A DNA stretch of 64,000 nt from Streptomyces sp. NBC_01351. Lineage in GTDB: Bacteria > Actinomycetota > Actinomycetes > Streptomycetales > Streptomycetaceae. Location of the stretch: assembly GCF_036237315.1 (NCBI RefSeq), contig NZ_CP108356.1:2910501-2974500 (forward strand). The letters are read 5' to 3'. Made by a program: the position numbers and the translations under genes. Under the pieces are notes generated by a model. The model saw nothing but the letters and a program-made list of their open reading frames with translations, made no database searches and was not told the origin of the DNA. How positions within the stretch are numbered: position 1 is the stretch's first letter; each line of letters begins with the position of its first letter. Shown one piece after another: positions 9,401-17,788 of this stretch.

Positions 9401-10421
9401 AGAGCCGGGTGGCGGGGCTGCCGTCGGCGTGCGGGAAGTGCTCGGGGAAGTCGTCGAGGTTGGCCACGGAGGCGCCGCGCCAGCCGTAGATCGCCTGGCA
9501 GGGGTCGCCGACGGCGGTCACCGCGTGCCCGGTGCCCGCGCCGAAGAGGCCCGAGAGGAGGAGCCGCTGCGCCACGGAGGTGTCCTGGTACTCGTCGAGG
9601 AGGACCACCTTGAACTCCTCGCGCAGCAGCGCGCCCACCTCGGGGCGGGTGGTGGCGAGCCGCGCGGAGAGGGCTATCTGGTCGCTGAAGTCGAAGAGGT
9701 CGCGGGAGCGTTTGGCGGCGCGGTAGCGGGCGACGAGCTCCAGCAGTTCCAGCCGGCCGCGCACGGCCTCGGGGACCTTGCGCAGGTCCTCGTTGGTCAG
9801 CTTGGCGTCGGCGAGGGCGTCCAGGAGCGCGGTGTCGTACGCGCGCAGTTCGGCGGGCTCGACGAGGTGCTCGGAGAGCTCCGCGTCCAGCGCGAGCAGG
9901 TCGCCGACCAGGTCGGGGACGGATTTGGTGAGCGAGGGGTACGGGCCGGGGGCCTCGCGGAGCACCTTCGCGGCGAGCTGGAAGCGGGTGGCGTCGGCGA
10001 GCAGCCGGGAGGCCGGCTCCAGGCCGATGCGCAGGCCGTGGTCCTTGAGGAGCTGGCCGGCGAAGGCGTGGTACGTGGAGATGCGCGGCTCGCCGCCCGC
10101 CGCGTCGGCCTCGGCCGGGGAAGGGTCCGGGTCGGTGATGCCGGCCCGCGCGAGGGCCTTGCGCACGCGCTCGGCCAGTTCGCCGGCGGCCTTGTTGGTG
10201 AAGGTCAGGCCGAGGACCTGCTCGGGCGCGACCGCGCCGGTGCCGACGAGCCAGACCACGCGGGCGGCCATGACGGTGGTCTTGCCGGAGCCGGCGCCCG
10301 CGACGACGACCTGCGGGGCGGGCGGGGCGGTGACGCAGGCCATCTGTTCGGGCGTGAAGGGGATCCCGAGGAGCTCCTTGAGCTGCTCGGGATCGGTGAG
10401 GACGGACGGACGCGCGGACAC
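6402..10421 (-). CDS. adnB: AdnB-like UvrD helicase-RecB nuclease
   Basis: This is a 1339-residue motor-nuclease. N-terminal half: SF1A helicase with GAGSGKTT near residue 45, LLDEYQDTS and GDPCQAIYGWRGA. C-terminus: a RecB-family nuclease with GRIDAVY, the catalytic EIVDWKTGR and QLAVYRLA. No cysteine cluster is visible, unlike its partner. It follows adnA on the same strand by about 96 bp, matching mycobacterial adnA-adnB, whose heterodimer resects double-strand breaks. It is roughly 240 residues longer than I recall for mycobacterial AdnB. The surplus lies in a Pro/Ala/Trp-rich low-complexity insert (about residues 820-1100) between helicase and nuclease domains, containing imperfect 90-bp direct repeats. 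The GTG start has no clear ribosome site. Confidence 0.88.
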   Translation of the reverse strand: MSARPSVLTDPEQLKELLGIPFTPEQMACVTAPPAPQVVVAGAGSGKTTVMAARVVWLVGTGAVAPEQVLGLTFTNKAAGELAERVRKALARAGITDPDPSPAEADAAGGEPRISTYHAFAGQLLKDHGLRIGLEPASRLLADATRFQLAAKVLREAPGPYPSLTKSVPDLVGDLLALDAELSEHLVEPAELRAYDTALLDALADAKLTNEDLRKVPEAVRGRLELLELVARYRAAKRSRDLFDFSDQIALSARLATTRPEVGALLREEFKVVLLDEYQDTSVAQRLLLSGLFGAGTGHAVTAVGDPCQAIYGWRGASVANLDDFPEHFPHADGSPATRLSLSENRRSGGRLLDLANGLAAPLREMHEGVEALRAAPGAERDGSVRCALLPTHAEELEWLGDSVAHLVRTGTEPGEIAVLCRSAGDFAQIQAVLVARDVPVEVVGLSGLLHLPEVADLVAVCEVLQDPGANASLVRLLIGPRWRIGARDLALLGRRARLLIGRAASSSDDADERLAAAVEGVDPAEIISLADALETFLDGAGQAPDDLPFSADARVRFAHLAQELRDLRRSLADPLMDVLHRVLTATGLDVELSASPHALAARRRETLSNFMDVAAGFAALDGEATLLAFLAFLRTAAQYEKGLDHALPGGENTVKVLTAHKSKGLEWDVVVVPDLCAGSFPKEKAPEAWTSYAKVLPYALRGDAATLPGDPAWTSAGLKAFKGALKDHKATEELRLGYVTFTRPRSLLLASGHWWGPTQKKRRGPSAFLTALYEHCAAGFGEIEAWAEEPDPTAENPALADDSTPDHSWPLPLDPASLTLRRAAAALVESYLATPPPPQPPEDTYLWPPSCEDPSYEDEPWPDDPTWPEAPTPEPATASHPAGRVPEPATGPAPAVPRAADPWAEPHPAATATAGAAGVPPAGVRGGAPGTSPAVDDPWAADPWAADPWAEPHPAATASAGAAGMPPTGVRGGAPVSGRGGVGERTSPHAPADPHDEDLWPEADLWAPAEARPAAVPAPPGAQGSAPYDDDLWPEDQAGPRPAHGAAVPASGAPGPAPARGQDAEDPWAGEAWAGEAPRAAAGTPGPTPAGRRAAATPLTPEEAREIASWDRDLDALEGELRRARAAVRDVVLPAALSASQLLRLAADEQGFVRDLARPMPKPPQPAARQGTRFHAWVESRFDELPLPLLDVLDPATELPGSDQEVADEADLDSLKAAFERSEYADRPPHRMEAPVQLTLAGRVIRGRIDAVYRTDTGGYEIVDWKTGRTTEADPLQLAVYRLAWAEATNTPLDQVTAAFLHVRSGRVIRPRNLPDRARLERILQGKSGTDGAHQVDG
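7499..7726. repeat. 90-bp direct repeats in the AdnB linker, next to dispersed-element sequence
   Basis: Copies at 7499-7588 and 7637-7726 differ at about five positions and are 138 bp apart, an exact multiple of three, so the adnB frame is kept. The repeat encodes a PWAEPHPAAT...VRGGAP peptide unit. The preceding stretch 7466-7515 closely matches the intergenic sequence at 60907-60955, tying this insert to the dispersed palindromic family. Confidence 0.75.
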
Positions 10422-10477
10422 GTAAAGAGGCTAGCCGGACGGACTGACAGCCCCGACCGCCGTGACGGTCCGTCGGT

Positions 10478-10537
10478 TCACTCGACGGTCCGGCAGGTCA
10501 CTCGACGGTCCGGCCGGTCACTCGACCGTCTGGCGGC
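10478..10537. repeat. Three 20-bp tandem repeats over the adnA stop codon
   Basis: Units at 10478, 10498 and 10518 share TCACTCGACSGTCYGGC. The third contains the last four codons and stop of adnA on the minus strand. The adnA-adnB spacer therefore looks like a tandem duplication of the adnA 3' end. Confidence 0.7.
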
Positions 10538-13500
10538 CCTCGGGGCGGGCGCTGCAGGAGGCGCGGAAGGAGCAGTGGTCGCACTGGCGGCCGGCGACGG
10601 GCGCGAAGCGCTCCTCGAGGACCCGGCCGGCGGCGGTGGCGAGGAGGTCGCCGACCCACTCGCCGTCGAGCGGCTGCTGGGCCTGGATCTTGGGGTCGTC
10701 GGAGCCCTGGCGGAGCTGCACGAGCTCGGCGCCGCCGGGCTCGGGGCGCAGCCCGTCGAAGACCTCGTCGACGGCGCCCTCGCGGACCGCGAGCTGGTAG
10801 ACGGCGAGCTGGGGATGGCGCGCGACCTCGGCCTTCGTGGGCGCGGACTTGCCGGTCTTGAAGTCGACGACGTAGGCGCGGCCCTGGGGGTCGGCCTCGA
10901 CGCGGTCCATGGAGCCGCGGATGCGGACGGCGTACTCGCCCGCGTCTAGGGTGACGTCGAACTCGTGCTCCGTGGCGATGGCGGTCCGGCCGCCACGGTC
11001 GGTGGTGTGCCAGCGCAGGAAGCGTTCGAGCGCGGCGCGGGCGTTGTCCTTCTCCTGGCGGGACTTCCAGGGCGCGTCGAAGGCGAGGGCGTCCCACACG
11101 GAGTCGAGGCGTTCCATGAGGACGGCCAGGTCGGCGGGGGTGCGGCCGGAGGCGACCTCGTCGGCGAGGACGTGGACGACGTTGCCGAAGCCCTGGGCGG
11201 CGGTGGAGGGGGCGTCGGCCTTGACCTCGCGGCCGAGGAACCACTGGAGGGAGCAGGTGTTGGCGAGCTGCTCCAGGGCGCTGCCGGACAGGGCGACGGG
11301 GCGGTCGCGGTCGCGCAGGGGGACGCTGCTGCGGGTGGGTTCGTACAGGCCCCACCAGCGCTGCGGGTGCGCGGCGGGTACGAGCGGGCGGTCCTCGTCG
11401 TCGGTGAGGGCGGCGAGGCGGGCGAGGCGGCGGGCGGCGGCCTCGCGCAGGGCCGGGGATGCCTCCGGGTCGACGGTGGTGGCGCGCAGCTCGGCGACGA
11501 GCGCGGGCACGGCGAGGGGGCGGCGGGGGCGGCCGCTGACGTCCTTCGGGGTGACGCCGAGCTCGGTGAGGAAGCGGGAGGGCTGGTCACCGTCCTCGGC
11601 GGGGGCCTTGACGGCGGTGACGACGAGGCGGTCGCGGGCGCGGGTGGCTGCGACGTAGAACAGGCGGCGCTCCTCGGCGAGGAGCGCGCCGGGGGTGAGG
11701 GGCTCGGCGAGGCCGTCGCGGCCGATGCGGTCGGCCTCCAGGAGGGAGCCGCGGCGGCGGAGGTCGGGCCAGAGGCCCTCCTGGACTCCGGCGACGACGA
11801 CGAGGCCCCATTCGAGGCCCTTGGAACGGTGGGCGGTCATGAGCCGGACGGCGTCGGGGCGGGCGGTGCGGGTGGTGAGGGTGTCGGCGGCGATGTCCTC
11901 GGCCTCCAGCTGTTCGAGGAAGTTGAGGGCGCCGCGGCCGCCGGTACGTTCCTCCGCGCGGGCGGCGGTGTCGAAGAGGGCGCAGACGGCGTCGAGGTCG
12001 CGGTCGGCGTTGCGGCCGGCGGTACCGCCCCGGCGGGCCTGGCGCTCCAGCCGGTCGGGCCAGGTGGTGCCGTCCCAGAGGGTCCACAGGGCCTCTTCGG
12101 CGGTGCCGCCGCCCTGGAGGAGCTCGCGGGCCTTGCGGAGGAGGAGGCCGAGGCGTTGCGCGCCGCGGGCGTAGGCGGGGTCGTGCGCGGTGAGCCGCTC
12201 GGGCTCGGCGAGGGCGCGGGCGAGCAGCACGTCGGAGGGCGCGGGCACCTTGACGCCTGCGGCGCGCTCCTCGTCACGCAGGGCGCGGCCGAGTCGCCGC
12301 AGGTCGGCGGCGTCCATCCCCCCGAGGGGGGAGCCGAGGAGGGTGAGCGCGGCCTCGACCCCGATCCACCCCTCGCCTGCGGCGGGCTCGGGGTGCGGGC
12401 CGCCTGCGGCGGGCTCGGCGTGCTCGGCGTCCGGCCCCAGGCCGGGGGCCGTGGCCTCGGCGGGGCCGGTCGCCTCGGCGGGGTCGGGGAGGGATTCCCG
12501 CCCACCCGCCCCGAAGTCGCCAGCAAGCTCGCCCGGCCCGGCAGCGGCCTCGCCTGCGGCGGGCTGGTCCTGCGGACCGGGCACCGGTTCGCCTGCGGCG
12601 AGGTCGCCCTCGGCCGGGCTCGGCACAGGCGGGGCCGGGGCCGCCGGATCGGCCGGGCTCGGCGCAGCCGGGGCCGCCGGGTCGGCCGGGCTCGGCGCAG
12701 CCGGGGCCGCCGGGGTGGACGGGGCCGCCGGGGTGGACGGGGCCGCCGGGGTGGACGGGGCCGCCGGGGTGGACGGGGCCGCCGGGGTGGACGGGGCCGC
12801 CGGGGTGGACGGGGCCGCCGGGGTGGACGGGGCCGCCGGGGTGGACGGGGCCGGCGGGCTCGGGGTTGTCGGGGTGGCTGCCGTGCGGAGGGCTGTGAGG
12901 AGGGGGGCTACCGATGGTTCGTGGCGGAGGGGGGTGGCGGTGGCGTCGGTTTCCGCCGGGACCCCCGCCGTGATCAGGGCGCGGCGCATCGCCGGGAGGG
13001 TGCGGCCGCCGGAGCGGACCAGTACGGCCATGTCCTGCCACGGGACGCCGTCCTCCAGGTGGGCGCGGCGCAGGATGTCGGCGATGTTGTCCAGCTCGGC
13101 GCCCGCCGTGGGGTACGTGTACACCTCCACCGAGCCGCCCTCCCGCGTGGGCGTGAGGGCGCGGTGCGCGCGGACGGCGGCTGCCGGGAGGCGGGGCAGG
13201 GGCATGCGGGTGGTGAGGAGGCGGGTCGCGGCCAGTACCGCCGCGCGCGAGCGGCGGCCCGTCGTCAGGGCCCGGACCGTCGCGCCGGGGAAGGCGGACT
13301 CGAAGTCCAGGGTGTTGTTGATGTCGGCGCCGCGGAAGGCGTAGATCGACTGGTCGGGGTCGCCGAAGGCGGTCAGCGTGCCGCCCGGGCCAGTCAGCGC
13401 GCGCAGCAGCCGCAGCTGGGAGGCGTCCGTGTCCTGGTACTCGTCCACGAAGATCGCGTCGTAGGAGGAGGAAAGGGACGGGGTGCGCTCCGCGAGGAGC

Positions 13501-14225
13501 ACGGCGCGGTGGAGGAGTTCCGCGTAGTCGAGCATGCCCTGGAGGTCCAGGACGTCCAGGTACTCGGAGAGGAAGGCGGCGGCCGCCTTCCAGTCCGGGC
13601 GGCCGATGCGGTCGGCGAACGAGGAGAGCGCGGAGGGGCCCAGGCCCAGTTCGCGGGCGCGGGCCAGGACGGCTCGGACCTCGTCCGCGAAGCCGCGCGT
13701 GGTCAGCGCGGCCCGCAGGTCGTCCGGCCAGCGGATGGAGTCACCCGGGGGGAGCCGGCGCTGGCCCTCCAGGAGGGTGCGGACCATGACGTCCTGCTCG
13801 GGGCCCGACAGCAGCCGCAGCGGGTCCGCGAAGAGGTCGGTGTCCTGGTGGGCGCGGACCAGGCCGTAGCAGAAGGAGTGGAAGGTGGTGGCCTGCGGCG
13901 CCCTCGCGCCGCCCAGCCGCACGGCGGCCCGGTCGCGCAGTTCGACCGCGGCCTTGCGGCTGAAGGTGAGGATGAGGATGCGGGCCGGGTCGGTGCCCGA
14001 TTCCACGCGGGCGGTGACGGCCTCGACCAGGGTGGTCGTTTTGCCCGTGCCCGGTCCGGCCAGGACGAGCAGGGGGCCGCCCGGGTGCTCAACCACCGAC
14101 CGCTGGGCTGCGTCCAGGACAGGGGGATCCACCCGTTCCGGCCCGGTGCGCACGAGGCGGTACGCGTCGGGGGTCCGCGTACGCCGCCGTTCTGCGCGGC
14201 GGTCGTCGGAGGGAGAGGTGATCAC
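10518..14225 (-). CDS. adnA: AdnA-like UvrD helicase-nuclease with Fe-S cysteines
   Basis: This motor-nuclease is about 1235 residues long. N-terminus: GPGTGKTTT, VDEYQDTD and GDPDQSIYAFRGAD (SF1A helicase). C-terminus: an AddB/Cas4-like nuclease with DRVE, VVDFKTGK and QLAVYQLA, plus cysteines NTCSLQW and CDHCSFRASC that would hold a [4Fe-4S] cluster. It is the likely heterodimer partner of the downstream AdnB-like protein in end resection. A 190-residue Pro/Ala-rich insert, including eight copies of a six-residue unit, interrupts the helicase part. The start is uncertain: GTG at 14225 fits the family but lacks a clear ribosome site; the frame stays open to 14399. Confidence 0.87.
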   Translation of the reverse strand: MITSPSDDRRAERRRTRTPDAYRLVRTGPERVDPPVLDAAQRSVVEHPGGPLLVLAGPGTGKTTTLVEAVTARVESGTDPARILILTFSRKAAVELRDRAAVRLGGARAPQATTFHSFCYGLVRAHQDTDLFADPLRLLSGPEQDVMVRTLLEGQRRLPPGDSIRWPDDLRAALTTRGFADEVRAVLARARELGLGPSALSSFADRIGRPDWKAAAAFLSEYLDVLDLQGMLDYAELLHRAVLLAERTPSLSSSYDAIFVDEYQDTDASQLRLLRALTGPGGTLTAFGDPDQSIYAFRGADINNTLDFESAFPGATVRALTTGRRSRAAVLAATRLLTTRMPLPRLPAAAVRAHRALTPTREGGSVEVYTYPTAGAELDNIADILRRAHLEDGVPWQDMAVLVRSGGRTLPAMRRALITAGVPAETDATATPLRHEPSVAPLLTALRTAATPTTPSPPAPSTPAAPSTPAAPSTPAAPSTPAAPSTPAAPSTPAAPSTPAAPSTPAAPAAPSPADPAAPAAPSPADPAAPAPPVPSPAEGDLAAGEPVPGPQDQPAAGEAAAGPGELAGDFGAGGRESLPDPAEATGPAEATAPGLGPDAEHAEPAAGGPHPEPAAGEGWIGVEAALTLLGSPLGGMDAADLRRLGRALRDEERAAGVKVPAPSDVLLARALAEPERLTAHDPAYARGAQRLGLLLRKARELLQGGGTAEEALWTLWDGTTWPDRLERQARRGGTAGRNADRDLDAVCALFDTAARAEERTGGRGALNFLEQLEAEDIAADTLTTRTARPDAVRLMTAHRSKGLEWGLVVVAGVQEGLWPDLRRRGSLLEADRIGRDGLAEPLTPGALLAEERRLFYVAATRARDRLVVTAVKAPAEDGDQPSRFLTELGVTPKDVSGRPRRPLAVPALVAELRATTVDPEASPALREAAARRLARLAALTDDEDRPLVPAAHPQRWWGLYEPTRSSVPLRDRDRPVALSGSALEQLANTCSLQWFLGREVKADAPSTAAQGFGNVVHVLADEVASGRTPADLAVLMERLDSVWDALAFDAPWKSRQEKDNARAALERFLRWHTTDRGGRTAIATEHEFDVTLDAGEYAVRIRGSMDRVEADPQGRAYVVDFKTGKSAPTKAEVARHPQLAVYQLAVREGAVDEVFDGLRPEPGGAELVQLRQGSDDPKIQAQQPLDGEWVGDLLATAAGRVLEERFAPVAGRQCDHCSFRASCSARPEGRQTVE
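12715..12858. repeat. 18-bp minisatellite within adnA (8 units)
   Basis: Eight consecutive units of GTGGACGGGGCCGCCGGG begin at 12715 and recur every 18 bp; the last is imperfect. On the minus strand each encodes six residues (STPAAP), so gain or loss of units keeps the adnA frame. Near-identity of the units suggests recent slippage. Confidence 0.9.
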
Positions 14226-14441
14226 GTGAGGTGCCGGTCCTGGTGGGTCTACGGGGTCCCCGGGGGCCCCAGGGTCTGCGGGTGCTGCGGGTGGTGCCGC
14301 GACGGTTCGCCGAGGAACCGAAGAAGCCGAAGAGGCAACGCTACGGCAACCGGCCGACGCCGCGCAGTCCCCCCGGGTACCCCGTACGGGCGTTCGCATC
14401 GTCGCCCGACCGCCCGCCCGGGCCGCGCATGGCCGAAGCTG

Positions 14442-14801
14442 TCAGGTGTGAGCCTCGTCGCGCGTGCCGTCCTGTCCGGGGGCCCCGGGGGCCCCGTCCC
14501 AGCGCGCCCGGCGCATGTCCAGCCGTGCCTCGCCGGCGCCCGTCAGGCGCAGCGGGGTGGCCTCCGCCCGGTAGTGCTCCAGGGCGCGCAGCTCGTGCCC
14601 GGGCAGCGGTACGCCGTCCGCCCGCACCACGCGCCACCAGGGCACGGATCCTCCGTAGAGGGCCATGACGCGCCCGACTTGACGCGGCCCTCCCTCGCCG
14701 AGCCACTCGGCGACGTCGCCGTACGTCATCACCCGGCCGGGCGGAATCCGCTCGGCCACCTCCAGTACGTGCTCCGCGTAGGCGGGCAGCTCCTCGCTCA
14801 T
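14442..14801 (-). CDS. MGMT-family alkyltransferase-like protein (no catalytic Cys)
   Basis: This 119-residue protein has the DNA-binding fold of O6-alkylguanine-DNA alkyltransferases: a YAEHVLEVAERIPPG helix, the VMTYGDVAEWLG recognition helix and GGPRQVGRVMA. At the active-site position, where PCHR is expected, it reads PWWRVV, so the acceptor Cys is replaced by Trp. Such alkyltransferase-like proteins bind alkylated guanine and hand it to nucleotide excision repair. The ATG at 14801 is preferred; a second ATG lies 9 nt upstream. Its position upstream of adnA parallels the mycobacterial order and fits a repair role. Confidence 0.85.
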   Translation of the reverse strand: MSEELPAYAEHVLEVAERIPPGRVMTYGDVAEWLGEGGPRQVGRVMALYGGSVPWWRVVRADGVPLPGHELRALEHYRAEATPLRLTGAGEARLDMRRARWDGAPGAPGQDGTRDEAHT

Positions 14802-14968
14802 CCGGCCCATGGTGCAGCACGCCGGCGGCCCCTCGGCGGAAGCTCGGGTTCCATACCGGCGCGCACCCTGATGCCCCGCTCCCCGGTCGGTCCGTGCCAC
14901 CATCTTCCGGGCGGTGACTGGTGATACGTGATCAAGAAGAGACGGAAGTGACGACGAAGGAGCAGGGT

Positions 14969-17788
14969 GTGAGCCCTCCGAACGGCGCGGCGGCGGACGG
15001 CGACGCGCGCCCGGGCGACGGCGACCCCGACCCCCAGCGCGGCGACACCCACCCCCGTCCCCACCCCGACGAATCCCGCCCGCCGTCCCCCGAGCACGGC
15101 CCGGAGCACGGGCCGGAGGGCGACCCGGAGCACGGCCCCGGGCACGGCCCGGCCGGCGTCCCCGAGGACGGCCCGCACGGTCACCCCGTCACGGCCGCGG
15201 ATCAGGTCGAGGTCGACGAACCGCTGCTCGCCGCCCGCGTGCACCGGCCGTCCGACCTCGTACGGCTCCTCGTCGGCATCCTCGGCATCGCCGTCGTCCT
15301 CGCCATCGCCGCCTTCGCCCACGGCACCACCGCCGGGCTGGAAGCGGACATCAACCAGGGCACCGGCGCCGCGCCCGACCTGCTGATCAAGGTCGCCGCG
15401 CTGGTCTCCAGCATCGCCGTGCTGCTGCTCCCCGTCGCCTTCGCCATCGAGCGGCTGATCAAGCGCGACGGACTGCGCATCGCAGACGGCGTCCTCGCGG
15501 CCGTCCTCGCGCACGGGGTGACCCTCGCCACCGACCTGTGGGTCTCCCAGGCCGCCCCCGAGACCATCCAGGAAGCCCTCACCCAGTCCGCCGGGGCCAC
15601 CGGGGACCTCACCGATCCGGTGCACGGCTACCTCGCGCCCGTGATCGCGTACATGTGCGCCGTCGGGATGACCCGCAGACCGCACTGGCGCGTGGCGCTG
15701 TGGGTGGTGCTGCTGCTCGACGCCTTCACGATGCTGGTCAGCGGCTACACCACGCCCTTCTCGATCATCCTCACCGTGCTCATCGGCTGGAGCGTGGCGT
15801 ACGGGACCCTGTACGCCGTCGGCTCGCCGAACGTGCGCCCCACCGGGCAGAACCTCCTCGCGGGGCTGCGCCGGGTCGGCTTCCAGCCGGTCAGCGCGAT
15901 GCGCGCCGAGCTCACGGAGGGCGGCTCGGAGGCCTCCGAGGTCACCGACCGGGGCCGGCGGTACCACGTCACCCTGGAGGACGGGCCACCGCTCGACGTC
16001 ACCGTCGTCGACCGCGAGCAGCAGGCCCAGGGCTTCTTCTACCGGGTCTGGCGCCGGCTCACCCTGCGCGGCATCACCACCCGGCGCAGCCTCCAGTCGC
16101 TGCGCCAGGCGCTGGAGCAGGAGGCGCTGCTCGCGTACGCGGCCATCGCGGCCGGGGCGAACGCGCCGAAGCTGATCGCCACCTCGGAGCTCGGCCCGGA
16201 CGCCGTGATGCTCGTGTACGAGCACCTGGACGGCCGCACCCTGGACTCCCTCCCCGACGAGGAGATCACGGACGACCTGACCCGCAGCACGTGGAAGCAG
16301 GTACGGGCGCTGCAGTCGCGGCGGATCGCGCACCGGCGGCTCACCGGGGACGCGCTGCTGGTGGATCGTTCCGGCAACGTCATCCTCACCGACCTGCGCG
16401 GCGGTGAGATCGCGGCCGGCGATCTGGTCCTGCGGATGGACATCGCGCAGCTGCTGACCACCCTCGGCCTGCGGGTCGGCGCGGAGCGCGCCGTCGCCTC
16501 GGCGGTGTCGGTGCTCGGCCCCGACACCGTGGCGGACTGCCTGCCGCTGCTCCAGCCGATCGCGCTGAGCCGGTCCACCCGGGCGACGCTGCGCAAGCTG
16601 GCGCGGGAGCGGGCGGACCGGCAGCGGGAGGCCGTACTGGAGTCCTCGCGGGCGGCGAAGGCGGCGCGCGAGGCGGACGCGGCGGCCTCGGGCGGCTCGG
16701 GTTCCGCGTCGTCGGCGGCGGCAGCGGCCGACCGCAAGGCCGAGAAGAAGGCGCTGGACGACGCGCTGGACGGGGCCCGCGAGGAGGACCTGCTCAGCCA
16801 GATCCGCCAGCAGGTGCTGCTGATCCGCCCGCAGGCCCCGGTGGAGCCGGCCCGGCTGGAGCGGATCCGGCCGCGCACGCTGGTGTCGTTCATCGCGGGC
16901 GCGTTCGGCGCGTACTTCCTGCTCACCCAGCTCGCCCACGTGGACTTCGCGACCATCGTCGGCAAGGCGCAGTGGGGCTGGGTCGGGGCGGCGCTCGCCT
17001 TCTCGGCGCTCAGCTACTTCGCGGCGGCGATGAGCCTGCTGGGCTTCGTGCCGGAGCGGGTGCCGTTCCTGCGGACGGTGGTCGCGCAGGTCGCCGGGTC
17101 GTTCGTGAAGCTGGTGGCACCGGCGGCGGTGGGCGGTGTCGCCCTGAACACGCGCTTCCTCCAGCGGGCCGGGATCCGGCCGGGGCTCGCGGTCGCGAGC
17201 GTGGGCGCCTCGCAGCTGTTCGGGCTGGCCAGCCACATCCTGCTGCTGCTGTCCTTCGGCTACCTGACGGGCACCGAGAAGACCCCCGAGATGACCCCGT
17301 CGAGGACGGTCATCGCCGGCCTGCTGACGGTGGCGGTCCTGGTGCTGGTGGTGACGGCGGTCCCGTTCATGCGGAAGTTCGTCGTGACGCGGGTGCGGGC
17401 GCTCTTCGCGGGCGTGGTGCCGCGCATGCTGGACGTGCTCCAGCGGCCGCAGAAGCTGATGACGGGCATCGGCGGGATGCTGCTGCTGACGGGCTGCTTC
17501 GTGATGTGCCTGGACGCGTCGATCCGCGCGTTCGGCGGCGGGCAGGCCATCAGCTACGCGAGCATCGCGGTGGTCTTCCTGGCGGGCAACGCGCTGGGGT
17601 CGGCGGCGCCGACGCCGGGTGGTATCGGCGCGGTGGAGACGACGCTGACGCTGGGTCTGATCGCGGCGGGTCTGGAGAAGGAGGTCGCCATCTCGGCGGT
17701 CCTGCTGTTCCGCCTGATGACGTTCTGGCTGCCGGTGCTGCCGGGCTGGATCTCCTTCAACTTCCTGACCCGCAAGGAAGCCATTTAG
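14969..17788 (+). CDS. Large membrane protein: kinase-like domain plus YbhN/LPG-synthase-type flippase
   Basis: A protein of about 939 residues. It has an acidic His/Pro/Gly-rich disordered N-terminus, then several membrane segments (residues about 90-290). Next comes a soluble domain resembling a degenerate phosphotransferase/ABC1-like kinase (VYEHLDGRT; HRRLTGDALLVD for the catalytic loop; ILTDLRGGE in place of DFG), then a charged Ala/Lys linker. The C-terminus has about seven membrane helices of the lysyl-PG synthase/UPF0104 (YbhN) type, with LVAPAAVGGVALNTRF and the GGIGAVET motif. The family is linked to lipid or glycolipid translocation. The GTG at 14969 has AAGGAG 6 nt upstream, better than upstream in-frame starts. 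Substrate is unknown; kinase activity is doubtful. Confidence 0.8.
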   Translation: MSPPNGAAADGDARPGDGDPDPQRGDTHPRPHPDESRPPSPEHGPEHGPEGDPEHGPGHGPAGVPEDGPHGHPVTAADQVEVDEPLLAARVHRPSDLVRLLVGILGIAVVLAIAAFAHGTTAGLEADINQGTGAAPDLLIKVAALVSSIAVLLLPVAFAIERLIKRDGLRIADGVLAAVLAHGVTLATDLWVSQAAPETIQEALTQSAGATGDLTDPVHGYLAPVIAYMCAVGMTRRPHWRVALWVVLLLDAFTMLVSGYTTPFSIILTVLIGWSVAYGTLYAVGSPNVRPTGQNLLAGLRRVGFQPVSAMRAELTEGGSEASEVTDRGRRYHVTLEDGPPLDVTVVDREQQAQGFFYRVWRRLTLRGITTRRSLQSLRQALEQEALLAYAAIAAGANAPKLIATSELGPDAVMLVYEHLDGRTLDSLPDEEITDDLTRSTWKQVRALQSRRIAHRRLTGDALLVDRSGNVILTDLRGGEIAAGDLVLRMDIAQLLTTLGLRVGAERAVASAVSVLGPDTVADCLPLLQPIALSRSTRATLRKLARERADRQREAVLESSRAAKAAREADAAASGGSGSASSAAAAADRKAEKKALDDALDGAREEDLLSQIRQQVLLIRPQAPVEPARLERIRPRTLVSFIAGAFGAYFLLTQLAHVDFATIVGKAQWGWVGAALAFSALSYFAAAMSLLGFVPERVPFLRTVVAQVAGSFVKLVAPAAVGGVALNTRFLQRAGIRPGLAVASVGASQLFGLASHILLLLSFGYLTGTEKTPEMTPSRTVIAGLLTVAVLVLVVTAVPFMRKFVVTRVRALFAGVVPRMLDVLQRPQKLMTGIGGMLLLTGCFVMCLDASIRAFGGGQAISYASIAVVFLAGNALGSAAPTPGGIGAVETTLTLGLIAAGLEKEVAISAVLLFRLMTFWLPVLPGWISFNFLTRKEAI

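Noticed and set aside
5610..10949. 1779-codon open frame on the plus strand opposite the M20 peptidase and adnB
   Set aside because: It is the complement of two well-supported genes with clear helicase and nuclease motifs. Its sequence is Gly/Arg/Val-rich with no domain, as expected from high-GC antisense frames.
12652..12860. CRISPR-like regular repeats
   Set aside because: The 18-bp units are directly adjacent with no spacers and code in frame for a Pro/Ala tract, so this is a minisatellite, not an array.
10965..14924. 1319-codon plus-strand frame opposite adnA
   Set aside because: Antisense shadow of adnA; the repeated (RGGRGR)n part is just the complement of the 18-bp minisatellite.
14798..17236. 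812-codon minus-strand frame opposite the flippase gene
   Set aside because: Composition typical of a shadow frame (Arg/Gly/Gln-rich, no domain); the opposite strand encodes a coherent membrane protein.
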